This document shows positions 42,911 through 52,096 of a DNA stretch of 64,000 nt, piece after piece. This stretch comes from Bradyrhizobiaceae bacterium PARB1 (GTDB taxonomy: Bacteria; Pseudomonadota; Alphaproteobacteria; Rhizobiales; Xanthobacteraceae), in NCBI GenBank assembly GCA_002256345.1, contig NKIY01000009.1, forward strand, positions 124,001-188,000, given 5' to 3'. Under the pieces are notes generated by a model. That model saw only the letters and a list, made by a program, of their open reading frames with translations, made no database searches and was not told the DNA's origin. How positions within the stretch are numbered: position 1 is the stretch's first letter; every line of letters starts with the position of its first letter. The position numbers and the translations under genes were made by a program.

Positions 42911-44119
42911 GTGTCACAGAAAACGCGTAAAAAGAGTATTTCTAAGGCTTCGAAGAAGACAGCTGCGGCCGGCCACACTGTGGGCAAGCGTAGCGAGAGC
43001 AAAGGCCGTGCACGGCCCCCTGTCAAGGACATACGGACGACGACCCGCACCGCAGCCAAGGTTTCAGCAGTTAAGGTTCCTCCCGTCAAGGCTTCGACGG
43101 CCAAGGTTTCGACAGCCAAGGCGGTGACCGCCAAGGCCGCGATCGCCAAGGCGTCCAAAGCCAAGGTTCCTGTGACTGCGGCAACCAAGACTTCCGGTGC
43201 CAAGGCCGCCGCGCCAGCGTCCGCCAAGAACAAAAGAAGTGAAATGCCGAACAAGACTGCCAAGCCTGCCGCAAAAACGGCCGCTCCGAAGACCGCTGCT
43301 GAAAAGCCTGCCGTGAAGCCGACGGCAACCAAGCCTGTCGCTGCCAAGCCGGCGGCCGAAAAGATGCATGCCGAGAAAGCTCATATTGAGAAATCTGCGG
43401 CGCCGAAGACCACGGCGTCAGCGATGAAGGCTGCTGCGGCGAAAGAACAGGCGAAGGCTGCCGCAGCTGAGAAGCCCGTGGCTGCAAAGCCGGCAGCGCC
43501 GGCTCCGCGCGCCGAGGAGCCGAAGAAGGCGGCGACCCAGCGCCAGGGCTTCAAGACCAATGAATATGTGGTCTATCCGGCCCACGGCGTCGGCCAAATC
43601 ATGGCTATCGAGGAGCAGGAAATCGCGGGTGCCAAGCTCGAACTGTTCGTCATCAACTTCATGAAGGACAAGATGACGCTGCGCGTTCCGACCGCGAAGG
43701 TCGCGAATGTCGGCATGCGCAAGCTGTCCGATCCCGCGCTGGTGAAGAAGGCGCTGGAGACTTTGAAGGGGCGCGCCCGGATCAAGCGCACCATGTGGTC
43801 GCGCCGCGCGCAGGAATACGAAGCGAAGATCAATTCGGGCGACATCGTCGCGATCGCCGAAGTGGTCCGAGACCTGTTCCGTTCGGAATCGCAGCCCGAG
43901 CAGTCTTATAGCGAACGTCAGCTCTACGAGGCGGCGCTCGATCGTTTGTCGCGTGAAATCGCTGTCGTTCAACATGTCACCGAGACCGAAGCGGTCAAGG
44001 AGATCGAAGGCCAGCTCGCCAAGAGCCCGCGCCGCGGCGCCAAGGCCGAGGATGCCGAAGCCAGCGCTGACGATGCGGATGATGGTGACGAGGATGTCGC
44101 CGAGGATGAAGCCGCGTAA
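42911..44119 (+). CDS. carD: CarD-family RNA polymerase-binding regulator with long basic N-terminal tail
   Basis: About 402 residues from the GTG at 42911 (beginning SQKTRKKSISKASKKTAA); a GTG at 42833 and an ATG at 43244 are alternatives. The first ~205 residues are Lys/Ala/Pro/Thr-rich with repeated AKA and TAK units, like eukaryotic histone H1 tails. The CarD_N/TRCF-like domain begins at RQGFKTNEYVVYPAHGVGQI and is followed by the DNA-contacting helical domain (LETLKGRARIKRTMWSRRAQ, EVVRDLFRSESQPEQSYSER), then an acidic end. CarD binds the RNA polymerase beta subunit and stabilises open promoters. The long tail is longer than the about 170-residue actinobacterial form. Confidence 0.9.
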   Translation: MSQKTRKKSISKASKKTAAAGHTVGKRSESKGRARPPVKDIRTTTRTAAKVSAVKVPPVKASTAKVSTAKAVTAKAAIAKASKAKVPVTAATKTSGAKAAAPASAKNKRSEMPNKTAKPAAKTAAPKTAAEKPAVKPTATKPVAAKPAAEKMHAEKAHIEKSAAPKTTASAMKAAAAKEQAKAAAAEKPVAAKPAAPAPRAEEPKKAATQRQGFKTNEYVVYPAHGVGQIMAIEEQEIAGAKLELFVINFMKDKMTLRVPTAKVANVGMRKLSDPALVKKALETLKGRARIKRTMWSRRAQEYEAKINSGDIVAIAEVVRDLFRSESQPEQSYSERQLYEAALDRLSREIAVVQHVTETEAVKEIEGQLAKSPRRGAKAEDAEASADDADDGDEDVAEDEAA

Positions 44120-44142
44120 GCGCGGCGCTTCGGATGGAAATC

Positions 44143-44172
44143 AAAAGCCCGGCTTGCAAGGCCGGGCTTTTT
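44143..44172 (+). terminator. Terminator of carD
   Basis: GCCCGGC (44147-44153) and GCCGGGC (44161-44167) stem with AAAA before and TTTTT after, 24 bp past the stop. Confidence 0.92.
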
Positions 44173-44314
44173 GTTGAGCTATGCGCTGCGTATTGGCGCT
44201 GCCTGTTATCGCCCGGCTTTGTCCGGACTATCCAGTAAACACCTTAGCCGGAGTGTCTACCGGATCACCCGCTTTTGCGGGTGACGACATGCGCGCGGGA
44301 GGCGGGTGTCGAGA

Positions 44315-45817
44315 TCAATCCACCACGATCTTCACGCGATCGCGCGGCTTGACCTGGGCATTGGATTCGAGGCCGTTCATCACGCGAAAACGCTCCAGCG
44401 GGCGGTCGACACCGCTCATGCGATGCGACAGCGATTCCACGGTGTCGCCGGGCTGTACGTTGATGACCTTGATGCGTAGCGGACGCGCGGCCTGGATTTC
44501 CGCCAGCGTCAGGCGGCGGAACGAGTTCACGGTCTCGCGCGCATTGCGTTCGCTCTCATTGGTCTTCTGCTTGGCGGCGAAGATGAAGCGATAAACGTCG
44601 CTGCCGAAGCGCAGCGCATAGACGCGGAACTGCCACTGGTCGCCGCGGGCGAGCGCTGTCGCAGCGGGGAAGCCGTTGATGGTGACTTCCTCGGTGGTGG
44701 CTTTGTCGACATTCTCCATCCAGCCGGAATTGAGATAGTCGCTGAGCGATTGCTCGGACGGCACGCGCACCACGTCGAAGCGCATGGCCTGGTTGCCGCC
44801 CTCACGCACGCCGATCACCGCCTGCGCAGTGTTATCGAGCGTGAAAGCTTCCGGCGCCTGGAAAGTGAAGCCGAGCTTGGGATGGAGGAAGCGACGACCG
44901 CGGACGAAGCCTTCGCTGGGATCTTCGCCGAAGACGATGCCGTCGATAGCGGCGAGATAGGTCTCGCGGTCGCGCTCGCCGCTGCCGCCCGAGGGCGAGG
45001 CATACTGCCTCGCATTGGCCTGCGCGTTCTGGACGCGCTCGGGCGTCGCCGGATGCGACGACAGGAAATCCTGAGCCCGCGGATCGAGCGGTGTACGGCT
45101 GGCCTTCAGCGCGGCGTTGCGCTCCATGGCGGAAAGGAAGCGCGAGGCGCCGAACGGATCGAAATGGGCGCGGGCCGAGATGCCGACGCCGATGCCGTCG
45201 GCCTCGAACTCCTGCGCGCGCGAGAAGCTTGCCATCGTGAGTTTCGATTTGGCGAGCGCGAGCGCGGTGAGGTCGGGATCGTTGGTGCCCATGTCGGAGA
45301 CGACGCGGGTGACGACAGCAGCCTGCCGCGCCTGTTCCTCACGGATCGAGGCGTGCTTGGCGAGCACATGCGCCATTTCGTGCGATAGCACGGACGCGAG
45401 CTCGGACGTGTCGCTGGCGAGTGCGATCAGGCCGCGCGTCACATAGAGCTGGCCGGTCGGCAATGCGAAGGCGTTGACGGCACCTGAATTCAGGATGGTG
45501 ACCTTGTAGGCGAGGTCCGGCCGTTCGGAGACGGCGACCAGGCGATCGACGGTCTTGGAGATCAGCGCCTCGAGCCGCGGATCATCATAGGAGCCGCCAT
45601 AGGAGGCGAGGATGCGCTCGTGTTCTTTCTCGGCGGCGGGGGTCTGGACGATGGCGGGCTTCGGCGGCTTGGCGGGCGCCGGCGGCTTAACGGCGGCAGA
45701 GGCCGCCTCAAATCGGCTGGTGTCGCCGCAGCCTGACAGCGCGAGGACAGCGCATAGCACAACCGGCGCAGCCCAAAGGCGGCGGCTCAAGCTGGTTTGC
45801 CGTCCCACACCCGTCAC
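44315..45817 (-). CDS. M48-family metalloprotease lipoprotein with C-terminal LysM-like domain
   Basis: 500-residue envelope protease. Lipoprotein signal with LALSGC lipobox near residue 30; zinc site HEMAH in ASVLSHEMAHVLAKHA, with a downstream Glu in RAQEFEADGIGV; the C-terminal 60 residues look LysM-like (INVQPGDTVESLSHRMSG, RFRVMNGLESNAQVKP). Similar to BepA/YfgC proteases that check outer-membrane assembly, here carried on a lipid anchor with a peptidoglycan-binding module. Upstream on the same strand, beyond 36 bp, ends the thermonuclease-like gene, so the two may be co-transcribed. Confidence 0.92.
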   Translation of the reverse strand: MTGVGRQTSLSRRLWAAPVVLCAVLALSGCGDTSRFEAASAAVKPPAPAKPPKPAIVQTPAAEKEHERILASYGGSYDDPRLEALISKTVDRLVAVSERPDLAYKVTILNSGAVNAFALPTGQLYVTRGLIALASDTSELASVLSHEMAHVLAKHASIREEQARQAAVVTRVVSDMGTNDPDLTALALAKSKLTMASFSRAQEFEADGIGVGISARAHFDPFGASRFLSAMERNAALKASRTPLDPRAQDFLSSHPATPERVQNAQANARQYASPSGGSGERDRETYLAAIDGIVFGEDPSEGFVRGRRFLHPKLGFTFQAPEAFTLDNTAQAVIGVREGGNQAMRFDVVRVPSEQSLSDYLNSGWMENVDKATTEEVTINGFPAATALARGDQWQFRVYALRFGSDVYRFIFAAKQKTNESERNARETVNSFRRLTLAEIQAARPLRIKVINVQPGDTVESLSHRMSGVDRPLERFRVMNGLESNAQVKPRDRVKIVVD

Positions 45818-45853
45818 GTTTGCGTCCTGCCTCGGTAGTCTATCTTGGCGGTC

Positions 45854-46642
45854 CTATTGGTCCCCGACCACCTCGATCTGCCCCACATGGCGCGCCTCGA
45901 TCCGCGGCCCCCCGCGGCTCTCGACCCATCCACGCACACGAATTCGTCGTCTTTCAAGGGACTTGAGCGTGATTCCTGCCCCTGCGAAGGCAGTCACCAT
46001 GCGCCTTGAAATAGACACGGCAAAGTCCCGTGTCCAGCGACGGCCGAAATTGAGATAGGTCGTGGCCCCGGCTTCCCGGACCGACAAAACACGTCCTTCG
46101 ACCACGACGAAACGCCCCAACTCCGCCTGAATATCGCCGGGAATTGCGGCGTTTTTGATGACGCCATTACCGGACCATATTCCCGTTTTGAGACGGCGGG
46201 CTTCCGCCTCGGCGGCAGCGAGTTCCGTGGCGCAGGCGCCGTCGGGAACCGTGCCCGAGGCGAGGGCGGCGCCGGCCCGGAGGAGTCGGACCTGCAACGG
46301 CGGTCCATCGGTCTCGACGAAGATGAACGCGGACTGCCGGCCATAGCGATCGGGCGTGTCGCTGTCGCCATGGAGGGCGACATCGCCGTCCGGGATCAGG
46401 GCAGTGAGCGCGGTGGTGGATGACCAGCCAATGGCGGGCTCGATACCGGCCAGCCGGATTTCGGCGCCGTCGGTCATACGCAATGTGCGGATGTCGATCA
46501 CGTCAGCGATGCGTCCTGTGCCTTGCGGCTCGAACGAACAGGCGGATGCGCCTGCGATGGACGTGGACAAGAGCAGGCCAACAATGGGCGACGCACAGGT
46601 CGTAATGCGTCGTCCTGCATGCGCGATGGCCGTGACACGCAT
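45854..46642 (-). CDS. Exported thermonuclease (SNase)-like protein
   Basis: 262-residue protein. The ATG at 46642 follows AGGACGG; a signal peptide ends near LLLSTSIAGASA. The SNase-like domain is recognisable from VIDIRTLRMTDGAEIRLAGI and the strand-loop pattern, then DTPDRYGRQSAFIFV, RLLRAGAALASGTVPDGACA, and EAEARRLKTGIWSG, a near-standard SNase segment. The C-terminal 90 residues (GRFVVVEGRVLSVREAGATT onward) form an extra OB-like or DUF domain. Not every active-site residue of staphylococcal nuclease can be confirmed. Confidence 0.85.
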   Translation of the reverse strand: MRVTAIAHAGRRITTCASPIVGLLLSTSIAGASACSFEPQGTGRIADVIDIRTLRMTDGAEIRLAGIEPAIGWSSTTALTALIPDGDVALHGDSDTPDRYGRQSAFIFVETDGPPLQVRLLRAGAALASGTVPDGACATELAAAEAEARRLKTGIWSGNGVIKNAAIPGDIQAELGRFVVVEGRVLSVREAGATTYLNFGRRWTRDFAVSISRRMVTAFAGAGITLKSLERRRIRVRGWVESRGGPRIEARHVGQIEVVGDQ

Positions 46643-46840
46643 TGGCCGTCCTGAATGTTGACGCGCAACCCTATGTCGGTGCGATCGTCCCTGTCCATTC
46701 CGCTTTGCGGAAACTGCGTTGCTTTCGAACGATTCTCGCAATGCGATGCTCGCCGCAGCAGCTTGCCGCTGTTGTTCCCTTGCTGCATGATCGCCGCAAC
46801 AACAAGGGCCGCGCCCAATGCGCGGTGAGGGAGGGACTAC

Positions 46841-48052
46841 GTGAAGACGCTGCTTTCTGGCCTGCTCGCATCGACCATGATTCTGGCCGCGACATCGGGA
46901 ACGATGGCGCAGAACAAGCCGCTCAAGCTCGGCGCGATCCTGGATATGTCCGGACTCTATGCCGATATTACCGGGCCGGGCAGCGAGACCGCGGCGAAGA
47001 TGGCGGCGGAAGATTTTGGCGGCGAGGTGCTGGGCCGCAAGATCGAGATCGTCGCTGCGGATCATCTCAACAAGGCCGACCTTTCGGCGAATATCGCGCG
47101 CGATATGCTCGACAATCAGGGCGTCGAGGCCATCGTCGACGTGGCTGCATCGGCGACCGCGTTGGCTGCGAGCGAGATTGCACGGGCGCGCAACAAGATC
47201 ATCATGTTCAACGGTCCGGGCTCGATCCGCCTCAGCAACGAGGCCTGCGGCCCTTATACCGTGCACTATGTTTTCGATACTTATGCGCAAGCCAATGTGA
47301 CCGGTCTCGCCACCGTCAAGAACGGTCTCGATACCTGGTTCTTCCTGACGGCCGATTATGCGTTCGGTCAGGATCTGGAAAAGGACACGACCGCTGTCGT
47401 TACCAAGGCGGGCGGCAAGGTGCTGGGCAGCGTCAAGCACCCGCTGAACACGGCGGACTTCTCGTCCTTCCTGCTGCAGGCACAATCGTCCAAGGCCAAG
47501 GTCGTCGGCCTCGCCAATGCCGGCGGCGATACGATCACGGCGATCAAGCAGGCGGCTGAATTCGGCCTCACCAAGAGCGGTGGACAGAAGCTGTCGCCGC
47601 TGCTGGCCTTCATTTCGGACATCGACAGCGTCGGTCTCGACACCGCGCAGGGCCTGATCCTCGCCGAAGCCTTCTATTGGGATCTCAACGACGAGACCCG
47701 CGCTTTCACCAAGCGCTTCCAGGAACGCAACAAGGGTCGCGCGCCGACTTCGGCCCAGGCCGGCGTCTATTCATCCGTGCTCCATTATCTCAAGGCTGTG
47801 AAAGCGGCCGGCACGACCGATTCCGCAGCGGTCATGAAGCTGATGAAGGAAACCCCGATCAACGACATGTTCGCCAAGAACGGCAAGATCCGCGAAGACG
47901 GCCGCATGGTTCATGACTTCTATCTGTTCGAGGTCAAGAAGCCATCGGAATCCAAGGGGCGCTGGGACTACTACAAGCTGCTCGCCACCGTTCCGGCCGA
48001 TCAGGCATTCCAGCCGCTTGAGGCTTCGCGCTGCCCGCTGGTGAAGAAGTAA
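46841..48052 (+). CDS. Branched-chain-amino-acid-type ABC substrate-binding protein
   Basis: 403-residue periplasmic binding protein of the LivJ/K type. GTG start with GGAGGG upstream; signal peptide ends TSGTMAQ. Family stretches: LKLGAILDMSGLYADITGPG, IEIVAADHLNKADLSANIAR, CGPYTVHYVFDTYAQANV and SPLLAFISDIDSVG. It begins the acyl-CoA gene cluster and lacks adjacent permease or ATPase genes, so it must use components encoded elsewhere. In alphaproteobacteria such receptors often bind aromatic or aliphatic acids, which fits the cluster. Confidence 0.92.
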   Translation: MKTLLSGLLASTMILAATSGTMAQNKPLKLGAILDMSGLYADITGPGSETAAKMAAEDFGGEVLGRKIEIVAADHLNKADLSANIARDMLDNQGVEAIVDVAASATALAASEIARARNKIIMFNGPGSIRLSNEACGPYTVHYVFDTYAQANVTGLATVKNGLDTWFFLTADYAFGQDLEKDTTAVVTKAGGKVLGSVKHPLNTADFSSFLLQAQSSKAKVVGLANAGGDTITAIKQAAEFGLTKSGGQKLSPLLAFISDIDSVGLDTAQGLILAEAFYWDLNDETRAFTKRFQERNKGRAPTSAQAGVYSSVLHYLKAVKAAGTTDSAAVMKLMKETPINDMFAKNGKIREDGRMVHDFYLFEVKKPSESKGRWDYYKLLATVPADQAFQPLEASRCPLVKK

Positions 48053-48104
48053 CCGTCGCGGTCGAGGTTTGCCGGGCGATCAACAACAAGAAAAGGAAAA
48101 TGCA

Positions 48105-48893
48105 ATGAGCGACATCGTCCTGCAGGATCTCGCCAACGGCCTTCTCACCATCACCATGAATCGTCCGGACCGGCGCAATGCGCTCAATCCGGAGATGACG
48201 GAAGGTCTGGTCGCGGCCGCGCGCCGCGCCCAGGAAGACCATGAGGTGCGCGCCGTGCTCATCAAGGGCGCCGGCGGCACGTTCTGTGTCGGTGGCGACG
48301 TCAAGTCGATGGCGGCCGGCCGCGCGCCGCTGCCGTTCGAGGCCAAGCGCGTCAATCTGCGCAAGGGCATGGAAGTCTCGCGTATCCTGCACACGATGGC
48401 GAAGCCGGTGGTGGCGCAACTCGATGGCGCCGCGGCAGGTGCGGGCCTCTCGATCGCGCTGTCCTGCGATCTTCGTGTCGCTTCATCGTCAGTGAAGATC
48501 ACCACGGCCTTTGCCAAGGTCGGCTTCTCCGGCGATTATGGCGGCACGTACTTCCTCACCAAGATGCTCGGCAGCGCCAAGGCGCGCGAGCTGTATCTGA
48601 TGTCGCCGGTGCTCACGGCGCAGGAGGCGCTGGCGCTCGGCATGGTCACCAAGGTTGTCGACGATGCCGAGGTTGAAACGGCGGCGCGCGAACTCGCAAT
48701 GTCGCTCGCGCGCGGGCCCAGCATCACCTACGGCTATATCAAGACCAACATCAACAATGCGGAGACGATGACGCTGGAAGCCTGCTTCGACGGCGAGTCG
48801 ATGCATCACACCCGCTGCGGCGACACCGAGGATCACAAGGAGGCCGCCAAGGCCTTCGTCGAGAAGCGCAAACCGGTTTTCAAGGGGCAATGA
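48105..48893 (+). CDS. Enoyl-CoA hydratase/isomerase family protein
   Basis: 262-residue crotonase-fold protein. Start at 48105. Oxyanion-hole stretches: GAGGTFCVGGDVKSMAAGRA and AQLDGAAAGAGLSIALSCDL; then KVGFSGDYGGTYFLTKMLGS, where catalytic Glu positions of true hydratases appear replaced, so reaction type is uncertain. Positioned 52 bp after the substrate-binding protein and overlapping the next gene's start region, suggesting an operon for acyl-CoA degradation. Confidence 0.92.
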   Translation: MSDIVLQDLANGLLTITMNRPDRRNALNPEMTEGLVAAARRAQEDHEVRAVLIKGAGGTFCVGGDVKSMAAGRAPLPFEAKRVNLRKGMEVSRILHTMAKPVVAQLDGAAAGAGLSIALSCDLRVASSSVKITTAFAKVGFSGDYGGTYFLTKMLGSAKARELYLMSPVLTAQEALALGMVTKVVDDAEVETAARELAMSLARGPSITYGYIKTNINNAETMTLEACFDGESMHHTRCGDTEDHKEAAKAFVEKRKPVFKGQ

Positions 48894-48895
48894 TC

Positions 48896-49657
48896 ATGAG
48901 CCAGATGCGGTTGCGGCAAGTCTGTCTGGTCGCTCCGCATCTGGAGCCTGTGATCAGCGACATCACGGCTATCCTCGGCCTCGATGTCTGCTACCGCGAT
49001 CCGCATGTCGAAAAATACGGGCTCGAAAACGCCCTGATGCCCGTCGATGCCACGCTGCTCGAAGTGGTGGCGCCGACCCAGCCCGGCACGGCGGCTGGGC
49101 GCTTCCTGGAAAAGTCCGGCGGGCGCGGTGGCTATATGGTGATCCTGTCCTGCGAGGATCCCGACGAGCGCGGGCGCTTCGCTGCCAGCATCGGCGTGCG
49201 CACCGCCAATGTGATCGATCATCCGCCCTATCACGGCGTCCAACTGCATCCGCGCGATTGCCGGGCGGCGTTCATCGAATTTAACCATACGGCGGGAAGC
49301 GACGACGATTTCGACGTCTATCCGCCAGCCGGCCCGAACTGGCAGGAATCGATCCGCCACGATGTGACGCGGGCACTCCTCGAGGTCGAACTGCAGAGTC
49401 CGGATCACTACGATCTGGCGCAGCATTGGAGCAATCTCATCGGCATCCCGCTGACGTCGTCGAAATCCGACGATCCGCAAATCGCCTTCCCGAATGGCTG
49501 CCTGCATTTCGCCAAGGGCAACGCCGAAGCGATGACCGGGCTCACCTTCCGCGTCAACGACGTGGCGCAGGTGCTGGGCAATGCACGGGCGCGGGGATAC
49601 CCGTTGGCCGGCGATGCATTTCTGCTGGGCGGGGTCACATTCCGGATCGTTGCCTGA
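48896..49657 (+). CDS. VOC-family (glyoxalase/dioxygenase fold) protein
   Basis: 253-residue protein with two VOC-like halves: VCLVAPHLEPVISDITAILG, GLENALMPVDATLLEVVAPT, then LLEVELQSPDHYDLAQHWSN and GNARARGYPLAGDAFLLGGV. The ATG at 48896 has GGGG eight bases upstream; an ATG at 48890 overlaps the hydratase stop. VOC proteins include dioxygenases, isomerases and epimerases such as methylmalonyl-CoA epimerase. The reaction cannot be assigned, but the context suggests a CoA-linked or small-acid substrate. Confidence 0.85.
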   Translation: MSQMRLRQVCLVAPHLEPVISDITAILGLDVCYRDPHVEKYGLENALMPVDATLLEVVAPTQPGTAAGRFLEKSGGRGGYMVILSCEDPDERGRFAASIGVRTANVIDHPPYHGVQLHPRDCRAAFIEFNHTAGSDDDFDVYPPAGPNWQESIRHDVTRALLEVELQSPDHYDLAQHWSNLIGIPLTSSKSDDPQIAFPNGCLHFAKGNAEAMTGLTFRVNDVAQVLGNARARGYPLAGDAFLLGGVTFRIVA

Positions 49658-49766
49658 TCGTCGTTATCGCGGCACGATCCTCTTTGATCTGACGCGTTTC
49701 CTTGATGCGAACCGGGAGTAGCTTCGCTCGGAAACGCTACGGCAACAACAAGAAACGGGAAGCGCC

Positions 49767-51893
49767 ATGAGTGTGTCAGGTCCGCATCCGCTGGACTCGT
49801 TCTTCAACCCGTCCAGCATCGCCATCATCGGCGCTTCGCGCGATGCCACCAAGATCCCCGGCCTTCTGGTGGCCTTTCTGCGCAAGAACCAGTTTTCCGG
49901 CGCGATCTATCCGGTCAATCCGAACTATCCCGATATCGATGGATTGCAATGCTATCCATCCCTCGATGCGATTGGGCAGCGGATCGATCTGGCGATCGTG
50001 ATCATCCCCGCGCGCGTGGTGCTCGGCGCGCTGGAAGAATGCGCCCGGCTCGGTGTGAAACATGCCATCGTCATCTCCTCGGGCTTTGCCGAAGAGGGCG
50101 GCGATTCCATCGCCATGCAGGATGCCATCGCGATGCTGGCGAAGCGCACAGGCATGCGCATTTCTGGGCCGAATGCCGAGGGCTACTACAATCAGGTGGC
50201 CGGCATCGCCGCCACCTTCAGCCCGACCGTCGATGTGAAACCGGACCAGCCGCGTCTCGTCGCGAGCAAGAAGCGGATCGGCATCGTCGCGCAATCCGGT
50301 GGTATCGGTTTTGCGATCTACAATCGGGCCAAGGCGCTGGGCATCGCGCTCAGCACGGTGATCTCGACCGGCAACGAGTCCGATCTCGGAGCCGGCGAAT
50401 TCCTCGATTACATGGTGCAGGATCCCGCGACCGATGTGATCCTGCTGTTCATCGAGGGCATTCGCGATGTCGATAAATTCCTGGTCGCAGCAAAGAAGGC
50501 GGCGGAGATCGGCAAGCCGATCATAGTCACCAAGGTCGGCCGTTCCGGTGCTGGCGAACGCGCCGCGGCGTCGCACACGGCGAGCATGGCGGGTTGGACG
50601 GCGGCCTATGATGCGGTGTTCGCACGCTACGGCTTTATCGTCTCCAACGATCTCGACGAGGCCGTAAGCATCGCCGCCGTGTTGACGACGTCGCCGCTGC
50701 CGAAGGGCGAGCGGGTCGCCGTTGTCACAGTCTCTGGCGGCGCAGGCATCTGGGCTGCCGATGCGGTCTCGGCACAGGGGATGCAGGTACCGGAGTTGTC
50801 CGATGGTGTGCAGGCGACGATCCGGGGACTAATCCCGTCCTATGGCTCGCCGCGTAATCCCATCGATATCACTGCGCAGGCCGTGCATTCCGGCGGGCTG
50901 CAGAAGACGATCGAATTGCTCGCCCAATCCGACGAGGTCGATGCCATCCTCGTGGTGATCTCGCTGTCGAGCGAAACGCGTATGCCGTTCAAGACGGCGG
51001 AGCTGAAGCCGGTCATCGATGCACAAAGCAAGTCTATCGTGTTCTGGTCCTACACGCTGCCCTCGAATTTTGCGCGCACAGGGCTCGCGGAATCCAGCGT
51101 GGTCGTTTTATCCGGGCTCACGCATGTGAGTGTGGCCTTGCGCAGGCTGGTTAATCACGCGCGCTTCAAACCGGTTGAGGCCGTTGCGAAGGCTGTACAA
51201 GCGCCGGTCGATCTCGCCGAGCACCTCACGGCGCAGACCCTGTCAGAACATGACAGCAAGACACTGCTGCAGGTCGCGGGCATTGCTTTGCCGAACGAGA
51301 TTCTTGTCGCGCAAAAGTCCCTGCTCGACGCGGCGATTGCCAAAGTCGGCTTCCCGCTGGTGATGAAGATCCAGTCGCGCGATATCCCGCACAAGAGCGA
51401 GGTCGGCGGCGTCAAGGTCGGTATTGCGACCAGCGCGGAAGCTGAGGCAGCCTATGATGCGCTGATCGCAAGTGCGCAGAAGCATCGGCCGCAGGCGACA
51501 CTGCAGGGCGTGCTGGTGTCGCCGATGGCGAAGAAAGGCGTCGAGATCATCGTCGGCACATTGCTCGATAAGACCTTCGGACCGATGGTGATGGTCGGGC
51601 TCGGCGGCGTGACGACGGAACTGTTCAAGGATGTGGTCTATCGGCCGGCGCCTGTCAGTCTGCGGGAGGCTGGAGATATGCTCGATGCGTTGAGGGGGGC
51701 GCCATTGCTGAACGGGTTTCGCGGAGCGGCGAAGTCCGATGTAGCGGCAGCAGTAGGGTTGATCGCACAGATCTCGCAATTGGCGGCGCAGCTCAAGGAC
51801 GACGTGGCCGAGATCGAGCTCAATCCGGTGCTGATACATCCTGCAGGTGAAGGCGTCACGATAGTGGATGCGTTGGTGGTGCGGAAGATTTAA
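49767..51893 (+). CDS. Acyl-CoA ligase (ADP-forming type, acetate-CoA ligase family)
   Basis: 708-residue fused ligase. N-terminal CoA-binding Rossmann domain (SSIAIIGASRDATKIPGLLV), then two succinyl-CoA-ligase-like domains (IGIVAQSGGIGFAIYNRAKA with VSTGNESDLGAGEFLDYM nearby), and a C-terminal ATP-grasp domain (FPLVMKIQSRDIPHKSEVGG, GPMVMVGLGGVTTELFKDVV). The alpha and beta parts occur in one chain, as in archaeal-type ACD and pimeloyl-CoA-like ligases. It probably activates the carboxylic acid imported via the upstream receptor. Monocistronic or in the same operon; gap to the VOC gene is 109 bp. Confidence 0.92.
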   Translation: MSVSGPHPLDSFFNPSSIAIIGASRDATKIPGLLVAFLRKNQFSGAIYPVNPNYPDIDGLQCYPSLDAIGQRIDLAIVIIPARVVLGALEECARLGVKHAIVISSGFAEEGGDSIAMQDAIAMLAKRTGMRISGPNAEGYYNQVAGIAATFSPTVDVKPDQPRLVASKKRIGIVAQSGGIGFAIYNRAKALGIALSTVISTGNESDLGAGEFLDYMVQDPATDVILLFIEGIRDVDKFLVAAKKAAEIGKPIIVTKVGRSGAGERAAASHTASMAGWTAAYDAVFARYGFIVSNDLDEAVSIAAVLTTSPLPKGERVAVVTVSGGAGIWAADAVSAQGMQVPELSDGVQATIRGLIPSYGSPRNPIDITAQAVHSGGLQKTIELLAQSDEVDAILVVISLSSETRMPFKTAELKPVIDAQSKSIVFWSYTLPSNFARTGLAESSVVVLSGLTHVSVALRRLVNHARFKPVEAVAKAVQAPVDLAEHLTAQTLSEHDSKTLLQVAGIALPNEILVAQKSLLDAAIAKVGFPLVMKIQSRDIPHKSEVGGVKVGIATSAEAEAAYDALIASAQKHRPQATLQGVLVSPMAKKGVEIIVGTLLDKTFGPMVMVGLGGVTTELFKDVVYRPAPVSLREAGDMLDALRGAPLLNGFRGAAKSDVAAAVGLIAQISQLAAQLKDDVAEIELNPVLIHPAGEGVTIVDALVVRKI

Positions 51894-51911
51894 CAGGCTT
51901 TCCCACTCGGG

Positions 51912-52022
51912 CCTCATCCTGAGGAGCGGGCGCAGGCCGCGTCTCGAAGGATGGCTGCGAGCACCGGAGCCAGGCCAGGTCATGGTTCGAGACGGGGCGT
52001 TGCGCTTCCTCGCCATGAGGGG
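51912..52022. repeat. Two-module inverted-repeat element, second copy
   Basis: CCTCATCCTGAGGAGC against GCGTCTCGAAGGATGG (51912-51954), and a second module GGTTCGAGACGG against CCTCGCCATGAGG to 52022. Same modules as 41727-41866, opposite strand. Confidence 0.72.
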
Positions 52023-52035
52023 CGGGGGCAAATAA

Positions 52036-52061
52036 AAATGGCCGGGCAAGCCCGGCCATTT
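52036..52061 (-). terminator. Terminator of the enoyl-CoA hydratase gene
   Basis: Twelve-base stem AAATGGCCGGGC / GCCCGGCCATTT with an A-rich left flank (T-rich on the minus strand), 35 bp past the hydratase stop. Confidence 0.88.
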
Positions 52062-52096
52062 CGCAGTGAGGTTTGCAAGGCAAACCCGACGGGGAC

